DNA of 64,000 bases, from contig NZ_JAHZPC010000003.1 of the NCBI RefSeq assembly GCF_019929185.1, forward strand, positions 124,001 through 188,000, written 5' to 3'. The position numbers were made by a program, and so were the translations under genes. The notes under the pieces are model-generated. The model searched no databases. It was not told the origin of the DNA and saw only the letters and a list, made by a program, of their open reading frames with translations. Below, in pieces: positions 16,904 through 27,155 of this stretch; within the stretch, counting starts at the first letter, position 1, and each line of letters begins with the position of its first letter. This DNA comes from Streptococcus parasanguinis. Lineage in GTDB: Bacteria > Bacillota > Bacilli > Lactobacillales > Streptococcaceae.

Positions 16904-17080
16904 AAAGGCTGGGACAAAAGTCCTAGCCTCTCAATTATTTTTGGATTGTCGATCAAGACGCAGTGGTTGAGTGGGCTCTACTACGCTGATTTCATCAGCT
17001 TTTACAGCCCTACTCAACTGTGCGGAGGTGGGATGGCGAAATCGAATTCTAACGAATTACCGATTTCTGTTCCACTCTCT
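16904..17080. repeat. 174-bp MITE-like repeat, copy B
   Basis: Same element and orientation as 14147-14320. Differences are single substitutions plus one extra G. The right terminal repeat has drifted (TTCCAC instead of TCCCAC), weakening the end pairing to a G-T wobble. It has no ORF and abuts the hairpin array behind groEL. Confidence 0.8.
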
Positions 17081-17088
17081 TTGAGCTA

Positions 17089-19052
<1,964 letters not shown>

Positions 19053-19340
19053 TTACTCTACAATTGCAAGAATGTTTGCTGTTCCAACGATGGTGTAGGT
19101 TTCTTCCCCATCTTTAACTTCAATTCCTGCATGGCTTTCAACCAAAACGTGGTCTCCTGCTTTTACAGCTGGAGCAATGAGTTCGCCACTTAGGGTACGC
19201 ACACCTTCGCCAACGGCCACTACTTCAGCTGTTTTTGTATCGGCCTTGCTCGCACCTGCGAGGACAAAACCTCCAACAGTCTGTTCTTTTTCTTCTACTT
19301 TTAAGACCACACGGTCTCCTAATGGTTTTAACATGTTCAT
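19053..19340 (-). CDS. groES: Co-chaperonin GroES (Cpn10)
   Basis: A 95-residue lid protein of the GroEL chamber. It starts [18 protein letters not shown] after MN, and its mobile loop is [12 protein letters not shown] (about residues 21-32), somewhat shortened as in other streptococci. GGAGGAATG precedes the start. It is the first gene of the groESL operon, directly downstream of the CIRCE operator. Confidence 0.97.
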   Translation of the reverse strand: MNMLKPLGDRVVLKVEEKEQTVGGFVLAGASKADTKTAEVVAVGEGVRTLSGELIAPAVKAGDHVLVESHAGIEVKDGEETYTIVGTANILAIVE

Positions 19341-19356
19341 TCCTCCATACGTGTTT

Positions 19357-19383
19357 TTAGCACTCTCTATACGTAAGTGCTAA
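19357..19383. promoter_or_regulatory. CIRCE operator (HrcA site)
   Basis: TTAGCACTC, nine bases, then AAGTGCTAA: the 9-9-9 inverted repeat bound by HrcA, with one mismatch to the consensus second arm (GAGTGCTAA). It lies between the groES promoter and the groES start, as in other streptococci. Confidence 0.95.
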
Positions 19384-19394
19384 CTTATGTTTCT

Positions 19395-19422
19395 ATTGTA
19401 TCACTTGGTCAGAAATAGTCAA
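19395..19422 (-). promoter_or_regulatory. groESL promoter
   Basis: TTGACT (19417-19422) and TACAAT (19395-19400) on the minus strand with a 16-base spacer, just upstream of the CIRCE element. Confidence 0.88.
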
Positions 19423-19426
19423 GAAA

Positions 19427-19456
19427 AAAACACCTCAAAAATAGATGAGATGTTTC
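19427..19456 (-). terminator. Terminator of the lev operon
   Basis: AACATCTCA/TGAGGTGTT stem with a T-run on the minus strand, between levX and the groES promoter. Confidence 0.8.
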
Positions 19457-19463
19457 TAAAATA

Positions 19464-19757
19464 TCAATTTAAAATTGTCAATTTTTGATTGAAATCGTCG
19501 ATCACTTTTTGAAGATTGATCCGCCCGCGGTAGATGCCATATCCAAAAACAATCATGCCTAAAATTCCAACCAAGGCTAGTAAAATCCCGAGGATCAAGA
19601 GTGGGAGGAAACTTTTGTGAAAGAGATAGATCAATACCACACCAATACTGGCAATGATAAAGAGTAAGCTGAACCAACGACCAAGGTTTTCAAGCATGTG
19701 GCGTTGGTACTTGATTTCTGTTTCATATCCATTGACAAGTTCTTGTTTTGTAACCAT
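19464..19757 (-). CDS. levX: Small membrane protein at the end of the lev operon (LevX position)
   Basis: A 97-residue protein with two adjacent hydrophobic segments (WFSLLFIIASIGVVLIYLF, about 30-48, and LPLLILGILLALVGILGMIV, about 53-72) and polar ends. I chose ATG 19757 because AAGGAGGAAT lies before it; the longer frame to 19808 has none. Its position between the IID gene and groES matches levX of S. mutans, and the name rests on that synteny. The function is unknown. A terminator follows. Confidence 0.75.
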   Translation of the reverse strand: MVTKQELVNGYETEIKYQRHMLENLGRWFSLLFIIASIGVVLIYLFHKSFLPLLILGILLALVGILGMIVFGYGIYRGRINLQKVIDDFNQKLTILN

Positions 19758-19858
19758 GGGATTCCTCCTTATAAAAATTGAGAATGAAGTGCAAGTAAAG
19801 GAGGTCAATTCACTTCATTCTCAAAAACTCCTACTAGCAAATTCGTTTTTTCTTTTCC

Positions 19859-20695
19859 TTAGTATTTAAGATGTGGGTCGAAGATACCAAGGGCAACACC
19901 GATCAAAGCAACTACAACGAGAAGTAACATAACTTTGTTTGGTGAAATTTTTTTCTTAGACATCAACCACCAGCAAAGAGTGATGAAGGCTGCTGTCAAG
20001 AGACCTGGATAAACACCATCGATCTTTTCTTGGATGTTCAAGAAGACTTTTCCTTCAGAATTCTTGAATTGAAGGGCTGTTGTAACAGATACCCAAGTAG
20101 CTGCTACGGCACCGATAACCATACCACCGACAACGCTGATCGCTTTACGAAGAGCTTGTCCTTTTGGTCCTACAAGGAATTCAACGGCTTTATCCCCTAA
20201 TTGGTAACCTTTGAAGAAGGCAAAGCGCATACCAAAGTAGACTAAGAGGTTCCATACGACGATGTAGAAGAGAGCACCAGCGACGTTACCACCTTTAGAA
20301 AGACCAAGGGCAATCCCTAAGAGAACTGGGATCAAGGTACCAACAACCAATGAGTCACCAATACCAGCGATTGGTCCCATCAAACCGGCACGCATACCGT
20401 TGATGGTTTCGCCATCCACTGCATCTCCGTTTGCACGCGCTTCTTCCAAACCAGCTGTGATCCCTACAACAAGAGATCCAAGTTGTGGTTCAGTGTTGAA
20501 GAAGGCCGTATAGGTTTGCATAGCATCCTTTTGTTCCTCTTTTGTGTCATACATTTCTTCTACGATTGGAAGCATAGAAGTCAAGTACCCGAAGGTTTGC
20601 ATATGTTCTTGAGAGAAACAAGTCAAATGACCATAATACCAATGATGGAATGCTTTTGCTAATGTTTTCTTTGAAATTTTCTTTCTATCAGCCAT
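19859..20695 (-). CDS. levG: PTS mannose/fructose-family component IID
   Basis: A 278-residue membrane protein of the mannose-family PTS, which forms the sugar channel with IIC. Typical IID features are HHWYYGHLTCFSQEHMQTFG near the N-terminus, GLMGPIAGIGDSLVVGTLIP in the middle, and hydrophobic segments in the C-terminal third. I set the start at ATG 20695 (MADRKKISKK), 9 bases after AGGAGG, which lies within the end of the IIC gene. The IIC stop is one base upstream of this start. The sugar is probably fructose or mannose by homology with LevG. Confidence 0.9.
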   Translation of the reverse strand: MADRKKISKKTLAKAFHHWYYGHLTCFSQEHMQTFGYLTSMLPIVEEMYDTKEEQKDAMQTYTAFFNTEPQLGSLVVGITAGLEEARANGDAVDGETINGMRAGLMGPIAGIGDSLVVGTLIPVLLGIALGLSKGGNVAGALFYIVVWNLLVYFGMRFAFFKGYQLGDKAVEFLVGPKGQALRKAISVVGGMVIGAVAATWVSVTTALQFKNSEGKVFLNIQEKIDGVYPGLLTAAFITLCWWLMSKKKISPNKVMLLLVVVALIGVALGIFDPHLKY

Positions 20696-20696
20696 T

Positions 20697-21539
20697 TTAA
20701 ATATCCTCCTCATCATCGTCTAGATCCACCGCTCCAGCCGGAGCAGCTTTCATCGATTTGATCACTTCAAGTTCATAGTAGATTACTGCAAAGATTAATG
20801 AAACAACAGCACTGGATACCAAGTTCAATCCGAGAGATTTTGCCAAGGTAAATCCAACAAAGAATGGAATGAAGTCAGTTGCTTCTGTAACAATTTGTTT
20901 CAACAAGATGGCAATACCGACACATGGGAGAAGAGCACCGACTGTAAAGAGGGCTTTCATCCAGTAACCATCCATAGGAAGGTATTGTTTCATCAAATCA
21001 ACCATGTTTTCACCGTATTTGGTGATAATCATTGTTGGAAGGAAAGAGAAGAGGAAGTGAGAGATCCAAGGGTAAACCCAGTCAACTGCGTAGAGTTTTT
21101 TGAAGTTTCCTTCTTCAACGGCTTTCCAACCAATGTGTTGCCATACCAAGTTCATAGTAGCGGTACCGTAGAAAAGAACTGTACCGATTGTCCCAACGGC
21201 TGCACCGATTGGAGCTGCAGCTGCGGCGATTCCTGCTTCATCTGTGATGTTATTGGCATGCACAAATAAGATAGCAAGAGGAACACCAATGTAAGAGATG
21301 GCACGCACATCGGCAGATACGGTACCACCAGGTGTTACCAAGGCGATATAAACGACTTGAAGGGCAACCCCGACCATAATACCGGTTGTCACATCTCCAA
21401 GAATTAAACCTGAAATCAACCCACCGATCAAAGGACGACCGAGTGTATAGTTCCCGATACTGGAACCCCCCATACCAGGCATTGAAGACAAGCTGGCGAA
21501 AATACCAAGCAAGATTGCTTGAATCCATGAAATTGTCAT
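20697..21539 (-). CDS. levF: PTS mannose/fructose-family component IIC
   Basis: A 280-residue polytopic membrane protein with about eight hydrophobic segments. The N-terminal part (QAILLGIFASLSSMPGMGGS) and PLIGGLISGLILGDVTTGIM are typical of the EII-Sor/Man IIC family that carries the substrate path. The C-terminus ends in an acidic tail (DLDDDEEDI). GGAGCG lies before the ATG. It is the third gene of levDEFG and is coupled to the IID gene. Confidence 0.92.
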   Translation of the reverse strand: MTISWIQAILLGIFASLSSMPGMGGSSIGNYTLGRPLIGGLISGLILGDVTTGIMVGVALQVVYIALVTPGGTVSADVRAISYIGVPLAILFVHANNITDEAGIAAAAAPIGAAVGTIGTVLFYGTATMNLVWQHIGWKAVEEGNFKKLYAVDWVYPWISHFLFSFLPTMIITKYGENMVDLMKQYLPMDGYWMKALFTVGALLPCVGIAILLKQIVTEATDFIPFFVGFTLAKSLGLNLVSSAVVSLIFAVIYYELEVIKSMKAAPAGAVDLDDDEEDI

Positions 21540-21595
21540 AACAAACGCTCCTTTTGTTTGTAAATATATTTACCTAACAGATAAGACTGTTAGTT

Positions 21596-22090
21596 TTAAA
21601 AACCAAATTTTGATTTGAAATCATCCCAATAACCGATGGAAACATCTGGCAACAATTGGAATTTCACCTTGTAGCCTGCTGTTTGAATGGCTTGGAAAGC
21701 TTCTGCTTCTTCCTGAGTGATGGATTGGTTATTCCCCAATTTCACAGCACCTGGACGATCATTTGCAGGGCCAACGATGATTTCTTTAACATCACCTGGG
21801 ACAAACCCTTGGTCGACCAAAATTTCCTTCATATCGATTGGATTTTTGGTGATCAAGAAGTAACGACTATCTGATTCCGTTACTTTTGCTGATTTTTCCT
21901 TAAAAGCTTCCTTTGTCCATACAAAGGTTTTCTTGTCTGATGCGCCTTTGTAAGCTTGGATCAAAACCTTGTTTGATGCTGCTGCATCGTTTACGGCAAT
22001 CAAACCATCACATGGTTTTTCTTTTGCCCAGCGTGTGACTGTCTGACCGTGAATCATGCGGTCATCAATCCGTACAAATGTTACTACCAT
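21596..22090 (-). CDS. levE: PTS mannose/fructose-family component IIB
   Basis: A 164-residue cytoplasmic phosphocarrier. The phosphorylated histidine is His14 in RIDDRMIHGQTVTRW. It takes the phosphoryl group from IIA and passes it to the sugar bound in IIC/IID. Length and end (GYWDDFKSKFGF) are normal. It starts 14 bases after the IIA gene, with GGGAGGTACC as ribosome site. Confidence 0.94.
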   Translation of the reverse strand: MVVTFVRIDDRMIHGQTVTRWAKEKPCDGLIAVNDAAASNKVLIQAYKGASDKKTFVWTKEAFKEKSAKVTESDSRYFLITKNPIDMKEILVDQGFVPGDVKEIIVGPANDRPGAVKLGNNQSITQEEAEAFQAIQTAGYKVKFQLLPDVSIGYWDDFKSKFGF

Positions 22091-22104
22091 AAGGTACCTC
22101 CCTA

Positions 22105-22542
22105 TTAAATATCGTCATCATCTTCTTCAGCACTAGTGGCTGAAACTTCAAAAGGCTGTAGTGCAGATCGTGCTTCTGATAAGATGGTGGCTGACAAATC
22201 GTCTCCATCCAACACATCCTTCATCACAACTGCCGTCAAGGCCATGGTAAGGTTCATCCCACCAAGGATCAAGGCTCCATCGAGCTTTCCAGCTTCTTCT
22301 AGAACCGTGGCTGCAGTGGTTAATGGACTACCACCTACGATATCTGCCAAGACCAAAACAGAATCATCAGCTGTCAATCCTGAAATGCTCTCTCTAAAAT
22401 CAACTGCGAAGTCATCAACCGATTTTCCTTCTTTGAGTCCAACTGCGATGACCTGATCCAACTTGTCACCAGCAAACATGGCCAGTGATGTTTTTAGACC
22501 TTCTGCCAGTCCACCATGACTGACCAAAACGAGGTATTTCAT
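22105..22542 (-). CDS. levD: PTS mannose/fructose-family component IIA
   Basis: A 145-residue cytoplasmic IIA subunit. The active-site histidine is His9 in VSHGGLAEGL. It is phosphorylated by HPr and donates to IIB. VLADIVGGSPLTTAA is the conserved fold motif, and the tail is acidic (EEDDDDI). AAAGGAGGCG precedes the start. It is the first PTS gene, directly behind a promoter with a cre-like site and inverted repeats. Separate IIA and IIB genes set it apart from the fused ManL type and fit the Lev type. Confidence 0.93.
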   Translation of the reverse strand: MKYLVLVSHGGLAEGLKTSLAMFAGDKLDQVIAVGLKEGKSVDDFAVDFRESISGLTADDSVLVLADIVGGSPLTTAATVLEEAGKLDGALILGGMNLTMALTAVVMKDVLDGDDLSATILSEARSALQPFEVSATSAEEDDDDI

Positions 22543-22576
22543 TTTTCTACGCCTCCTTTATTTGACTCTATTGTAG

Positions 22577-22605
22577 ACTATTTGAAAGCGTTTTTATATT
22601 GTCAA
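22577..22605 (-). promoter_or_regulatory. levD promoter with a cre-like site in its spacer
   Basis: TTGACA (22600-22605) and a weak AATAGT (22577-22582) are 17 bases apart on the minus strand. The spacer holds TGAAAGCGTTTTTA (22583-22596, plus strand), which matches the CcpA cre consensus except at the last positions. Binding there would directly block the promoter, fitting catabolite repression. Confidence 0.6.
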
Positions 22606-22655
22606 ATGTCACATTCCCAATATGACATTTAGCAATTAAAAAATGACATCTGTCA
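22605..22655. promoter_or_regulatory. Two inverted repeats upstream of the levD promoter (candidate operator)
   Basis: AATGTCA-N11-TGACATT at 22605-22629 is a perfect inverted repeat, and TGACA-TC-TGTCA at 22644-22655 a second one. Their centres are about 33 bases apart, close to three helical turns. They sit just upstream of the levD -35 box, where a NarL-type activator such as the regulator encoded at 23978-24664 would bind. Confidence 0.55.
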
Positions 22656-22682
22656 CTTGACAAAATGCCATCTTATTTTGCT

Positions 22683-23981
22683 CTAAACTCCTACCTGTAG
22701 ACTACTCTCAATCTCCCTCTGAATTTGAGGCAAGCGGTTCTCGACATCCTGATCGCGCAAGGCATTGCCAATCAAGTAGTCTAGCTTTTCTAGCACCTCT
22801 TTTGAGACATTTTTAGGACTACTTTCAACAGCTTGTTCCATGATGCGGTTCAAGGTCTGATTGGTCAAGGAATCTGTTCCAAAATCATCCACCTGCAGAA
22901 GGTCTTTACTGGAGCGACTCTTGACGACCTGTGGCATGACGGAGATCCCTTGAGATTGAGCAAAAAGGGTTTGTTGAATTTCTGGATCCTCTGTCAACAC
23001 CTGCATCAACTCCCAAGCCAACTTGGAATGAGAAGTCCGAGCGGACATGGCAAAAGAAGTCGTTGTGACTAAGGTCGCCTTAGTCGTTTTTGACTTAGCA
23101 GGCATCGGGATGCAGGTCCAGGTGAAGTTTGAATATTTAGAAACGTGGTAGGGATAAGGTTTATAGGTCCGATATTGGGCCAAGGTCATAGGATAAAAGG
23201 CGACTTTCCCCTGGTCAAAATCTTTAGAACTCACCTTGTAATTTTTATTTAGGTCTTCCAATTTTTGTAGGAAAGTCAAAGATTCTTTCACTTCTGGAGC
23301 TGTCAGCTTGAGCATACCTCCTTGGAAAAGATGGCCTCCATTTGCCGCCAAGGCTTCTTTCCAGGTGTATTCTGTGCTTCCAAATTGGTCCAATTGCCCA
23401 TCCCCATTGGTATCTTTGGTTAGTTTCTTGCAAATCGTATAGAACTCTTCAAGGCTCCAACCTTCTTTGGGAATCGCGATGCCTTCTTTATCCAAGAGAT
23501 CTTTATTGACACACATCAAAATTGGATTGCTTTCATAAGGTAAGGCATAGGTTTGCCCCTGATAGACACCCGACTCAAAGGCAACGGGATAAAAGGTAGC
23601 TTGATCTTTTCGATCCATATAGCCGTTTAACTTTTCTAATACGCCTCGCGCTGCTAATAAAGAAAGATCTTGCTCAGAGACCATAAACACATCCGGCGTC
23701 TTTCCTGAGACAATCTTTTCAGAGAGCCAGTCTGAATAATCCGACTGCGGAATCCCGTTTTCATACTCTACACGGACGTGAGGATGGGATTTTTCAAATT
23801 TTTGAATCGCACGATCCAAGGCATGGGAACGTTGACTGGTCGGCACATCCCAGCTAGAACCTGCATAAACGCCGATATGGAGGACGGTCGGTTGCTGTTT
23901 CCACCAATAGAAACCCGCGCTCGCACAGAGCACAACAAGGAGGCCGATCCCCCAACAAAGATGCTTTCGCTTCAATTTCAT
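22683..23981 (-). CDS. levT: Extracellular sugar-binding protein of the LevQRST sensor (LevT, MalE-like)
   Basis: A 432-residue extracellular solute-binding protein with an N-terminal hydrophobic segment (CWGIGLLVVLCASAGFYWW, residues 9-27) that looks like an anchor rather than a lipoprotein signal. The rest is a family 1 solute-binding fold (SEKIVSGKTPDVFMVSEQ, ALPYESNPILMCVNKDLLDK). No ABC permeases are nearby. Together with LevQ it is thought to present sugar to the histidine kinase in S. mutans. It overlaps the response regulator gene by 4 bases. Assignment is by order and family. Confidence 0.82.
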   Translation of the reverse strand: MKLKRKHLCWGIGLLVVLCASAGFYWWKQQPTVLHIGVYAGSSWDVPTSQRSHALDRAIQKFEKSHPHVRVEYENGIPQSDYSDWLSEKIVSGKTPDVFMVSEQDLSLLAARGVLEKLNGYMDRKDQATFYPVAFESGVYQGQTYALPYESNPILMCVNKDLLDKEGIAIPKEGWSLEEFYTICKKLTKDTNGDGQLDQFGSTEYTWKEALAANGGHLFQGGMLKLTAPEVKESLTFLQKLEDLNKNYKVSSKDFDQGKVAFYPMTLAQYRTYKPYPYHVSKYSNFTWTCIPMPAKSKTTKATLVTTTSFAMSARTSHSKLAWELMQVLTEDPEIQQTLFAQSQGISVMPQVVKSRSSKDLLQVDDFGTDSLTNQTLNRIMEQAVESSPKNVSKEVLEKLDYLIGNALRDQDVENRLPQIQREIESSLQVGV

Positions 23982-24664
23982 TCTGTATTTCCTTTAGAAA
24001 AATCACGTCTCGTCACTCCTGTTTGGACTGACCAGATCGCTAATTGCGTTCGATCTCGTAGGTTTAATTTCGCCAAAATTGTTGATAAGTAATTGCGCAC
24101 GGTTCCTTCTGATAAGAAAAGTTTAGCCGCAATTTCTTTATTAGACTCCCCATAGCCGACTTCTTGGATAATGCGCCATTCCGTCGTGCTCAAATCCTTG
24201 ACATTGTCCTCATCCACAGCAATAGAGAAGTTGGTCTTGGCCATTTGTGAGAAAATTTGAAAGACTTTACTAGCGATATTCGGGTTGATCATGGCTCCGC
24301 CTTGATACACCACCTTAATCGCTTCATAGAGTTCCTCTGTCGAGGCTCCCTTTAAAAGATAACCTGAAGCACCATACTTGAGTGCACTATAGATAAATTC
24401 ATCATCATCAAAGGTCGTTAAAATAATAATTTTGATATCCGGATAGTGCTCTTTGACTTCTTTTGTCGCCAAGACCCCATCCATGCCTGGCATCCGAATA
24501 TCCATTAAGATCAGGTCAGGATGTGTCTGTGGAATGCTCGACAAGACGTGATTCCCATCTTCCACTGTGGCCACCACTTCAATATCGGGGTGGGCTGACA
24601 AAATAATTTTCAGAGATTCTCGAATCAAGGCCTGGTCATCTGCCACCATTACTTTTATCACCAT
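23978..24664 (-). CDS. levS: NarL/LuxR-family response regulator of the Lev sensor
   Basis: A 228-residue regulator with a receiver domain (VMVADDQALIRESL, phosphoacceptor Asp in LILMDIRMPGMDG, TTFDDDE, GYLLKGAS) and a C-terminal LuxR-type helix-turn-helix (ESNKEIAAKLFLSEGTVRNYL). It begins just after the kinase stop and overlaps levT by 4 bases. In the S. mutans system it activates levDEFGX; inverted repeats before levD here are candidate sites. The letter S follows the Q-R-S-T gene order and is not certain. Confidence 0.85.
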   Translation of the reverse strand: MVIKVMVADDQALIRESLKIILSAHPDIEVVATVEDGNHVLSSIPQTHPDLILMDIRMPGMDGVLATKEVKEHYPDIKIIILTTFDDDEFIYSALKYGASGYLLKGASTEELYEAIKVVYQGGAMINPNIASKVFQIFSQMAKTNFSIAVDEDNVKDLSTTEWRIIQEVGYGESNKEIAAKLFLSEGTVRNYLSTILAKLNLRDRTQLAIWSVQTGVTRRDFSKGNTE

Positions 24665-24666
24665 CT

Positions 24667-25992
24667 CTATCTCCCTTCTTTATATTTCGGTAAACTGACG
24701 CGCGTGAAAAATCCATCGCGACTTTCAAATTGAAGCTGTCCTCCTAGGATGGAAATGCGCTCCATCATCTGCTTGAGCCCATAGCCATAGGTCAAGGTTT
24801 CAAACCCAACCCCATTGTCCTGCAACTCGATCAGGTAATCTTCTTCATCCTCAAAAAAATGAAGGCTCATCTGACTGGCATGACCGTGGCGAACCGCATT
24901 GGTCATAGACTCTTGGATCACACGAAAGATCGTATCTTCAATCATGACGTCCATATCGACATCGACCCATTCATAGTGTAAATCAACCTGCAAGTTGGAA
25001 AGTGTCTGGTACTCGCGGATCATCTTTTCTAAAGCATCTTTGAGGGTTCGTCCCTCAAGGGCACCTGGACGGAGGCGGTTGAGAGAGCCTCTCACATCCT
25101 GGATTCCTTCACGAACCACTTCTGATACACTTTTCACCTGCTCTTTTGCCCGATTGGGATCGATATCAATCAAGACTCCGACAGCATCTAAGCCTGCCGA
25201 GATCCCTGTTAGCGCATGCCCCAAGGTATCGTGAATTTCCCGAGCAATCCGCTTGCGCTCCCGATCTTCTGCAATCTTCTCAGACAAGGCCATATAGTTG
25301 TTCAACTCCGTATTGACCTTCGAAACCATGGCCAACTCTTCTTCTACTTCGTGGTTTTCCGCAAGGACATTCATAATATAGAACAAAAGCGAAATAATGA
25401 AGAGCACCATATTCAAGGCATAGAGGGAATTCTTTAAGAAAAAGGCCAGAATCCGGATGGAGGCGGGGTAAAAATGAATATAGACATCCAGAGAAGGAAT
25501 CGGAAAGAAAAGGGAAAAGACGTCTGAATTGGTCACAAGAAGCATCAAGAAACTTACTAGGATAAAGGCAAACCAATACTTGCGGTCTCGCTTGGTATTC
25601 AACTCTTTGGAACCATAAAAGATATCCGCAAAAACCAAGAGAATGAGCCCGTTATAAGCTACATTTTGGACCCACATCAAGAGCAACATCAGGAGGATCT
25701 CCAGAATGTTCCACTTATCAAAAATGGACCATCGACTCGTTTGAGACCGGTAACGACTCATGGAGATCAAGGCAATTCCAGCAAATAAGAGCGCAGACAA
25801 CCAAAAAGTTGTAGAAGGCGCAAAAGGAATACGCTCTAAGCGTTCTACTAATAGGGAAGCTTGCCGTTGGGCAATGATATAGTTGGTTGCTTGAAGATAG
25901 ATGATACTGTTGAGCATCACAGCGATAAAATTCACGACCATCAGGATGGCCAAACTGTATCTCACACCTCTAAATTTTCTCATTACTGCCAC
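24667..25992 (-). CDS. levR: HisKA_3 sensor histidine kinase of the Lev sensor
   Basis: A 441-residue kinase with six or so membrane segments in the first 215 residues, a linker helix, the H-box REIHDTLGHALTGISAG (phosphorylated His at about 254), and an ATPase domain with ESMTNAVRHGHAS and QDNGVGFETLTYGYGLKQM. It overlaps the end of the upstream LevQ gene by 10 bases. It pairs with the NarL-type regulator and probably with two external sugar-binding proteins, making a four-component fructose/mannose sensor. The letter R follows gene order. Confidence 0.87.
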   Translation of the reverse strand: MAVMRKFRGVRYSLAILMVVNFIAVMLNSIIYLQATNYIIAQRQASLLVERLERIPFAPSTTFWLSALLFAGIALISMSRYRSQTSRWSIFDKWNILEILLMLLLMWVQNVAYNGLILLVFADIFYGSKELNTKRDRKYWFAFILVSFLMLLVTNSDVFSLFFPIPSLDVYIHFYPASIRILAFFLKNSLYALNMVLFIISLLFYIMNVLAENHEVEEELAMVSKVNTELNNYMALSEKIAEDRERKRIAREIHDTLGHALTGISAGLDAVGVLIDIDPNRAKEQVKSVSEVVREGIQDVRGSLNRLRPGALEGRTLKDALEKMIREYQTLSNLQVDLHYEWVDVDMDVMIEDTIFRVIQESMTNAVRHGHASQMSLHFFEDEEDYLIELQDNGVGFETLTYGYGLKQMMERISILGGQLQFESRDGFFTRVSLPKYKEGR

Positions 25993-26966
25993 CCATTCAC
26001 ATCAAAGTGATCGATGTTTTCCTTTGTCATCATTTGAACCGGAATGGTTATTTCTTTTTGGTAGCTCTTCCCATCAGCCATATCTTGGATGACCTCCATC
26101 ACGCGGTCTCCCATCTTCAACGGAGACTGGGCAACGGTTCCTACGACATCATCTGTCGAGTGTAGCAAGGCTTTCATATCTGGTGAGCCATCAATCCCAT
26201 AGATCGCAATGGGATGGGTGATTCCTTGCTCCTTGATCGCTGCTAAAGCTCCTATAGCCGAGCGGTCATTCAGGGCAACTAGTGTATCGACATCCCCCCC
26301 TGACTGCAAGAACTTACGGACAGCTGGCATGGCGATCTCCGTCTGACCCTTGGTTTCTAGTTCCGAGATGATCTCATAAGACCCATGCCCTTTGATGGTA
26401 TCCTTAAATCCCTGAATCCGCGTATCTGCTGAAACAGTTCCCTTATGCTCCAAGAGAAGGATCCGAGCATTTGAAGAGCGTTTCATCAGCTCTTTCGCAA
26501 TCAAGACTCCTGCTTGGTAGTTGTCGGAGACAATGCTGGCATCCGGCTTAAAATGCTTGAGCTGGGTATCAACTGCAATGATCTTAATTCCTTGTTTTCT
26601 AGCTTTTTTAAGAGCCCTTAAAATGGGCTGACTATCCCCTTTGACCGGATTAATCACGATCACATTCACTTTTTGGGCGCAAAAATCATCGATCTGCTGG
26701 CTCTGCCTTTTTTCGTCCAATTCTGGATCTCGAACAGATACAAGAGCCCCTCTCTCATCGGCAATCCGACTAATTTCCGAATGAATACTTTTATAGAACT
26801 CATTGTTCATGGTCATATAGGTGACACCGATCTTGGTCTGATCCTTGATGCTACTGGTTTGACAAACGGCATAGATCCACAAGAGGATGCAGGCCACTGG
26901 AATCACCAGTAAAACCCGTTTTATCAGCCATTTCAACCGTTCTTTTCTTTCTTCTTTCCCCTTCAA
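25983..26966 (-). CDS. levQ: LacI-type periplasmic sugar-binding protein of the Lev sensor (LevQ)
   Basis: A 327-residue binding protein of the ribose/LacI type, held by an N-terminal hydrophobic segment (RVLLVIPVACILLWIYAVC, about 18-36). The fold is typical: KIGVTYMTMNNEFYKSIHSE, VIVINPVKGDSQPILRALKK, IIAVDTQL and YGIDGSPDMKALL. The start is TTG at 26966 with AAGGA seven bases upstream. With no transporter genes beside it, a sensory role with the kinase is likely. It is the first gene of the levQRST unit. Confidence 0.83.
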   Translation of the reverse strand: MKGKEERKERLKWLIKRVLLVIPVACILLWIYAVCQTSSIKDQTKIGVTYMTMNNEFYKSIHSEISRIADERGALVSVRDPELDEKRQSQQIDDFCAQKVNVIVINPVKGDSQPILRALKKARKQGIKIIAVDTQLKHFKPDASIVSDNYQAGVLIAKELMKRSSNARILLLEHKGTVSADTRIQGFKDTIKGHGSYEIISELETKGQTEIAMPAVRKFLQSGGDVDTLVALNDRSAIGALAAIKEQGITHPIAIYGIDGSPDMKALLHSTDDVVGTVAQSPLKMGDRVMEVIQDMADGKSYQKEITIPVQMMTKENIDHFDVNGWQ

Positions 26967-26997
26967 ACTCCGTTCCTTTTCTGAAAATTTTGAATAT

Positions 26998-27025
26998 ATA
27001 TTACTTTATTTTACTACTTTTTCAA
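26998..27025 (-). promoter_or_regulatory. levQRST promoter
   Basis: TTGAAA (27020-27025) and TAATAT (26998-27003) on the minus strand, spacer 16 bases, about 30 bases before the levQ start. Confidence 0.65.
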
Positions 27026-27116
27026 GATAAATGCTGGCTTTTATTGTACAGATGCATATTTTTGATTTATTTTTAAAAGAGTAGTTCCCGAATGAAACCC
27101 CTACCAAGTATCAAAA

Positions 27117-27143
27117 AAGCTGGTCTATAAACGAACCAGCTTT
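27117..27143 (-). terminator. ssbB terminator
   Basis: AAAGCTGGTT/GACCAGCTTT stem followed by a T-run on the minus strand, just after the ssbB stop codon. Confidence 0.87.
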
Positions 27144-27155
27144 CTTTTTTTATTT

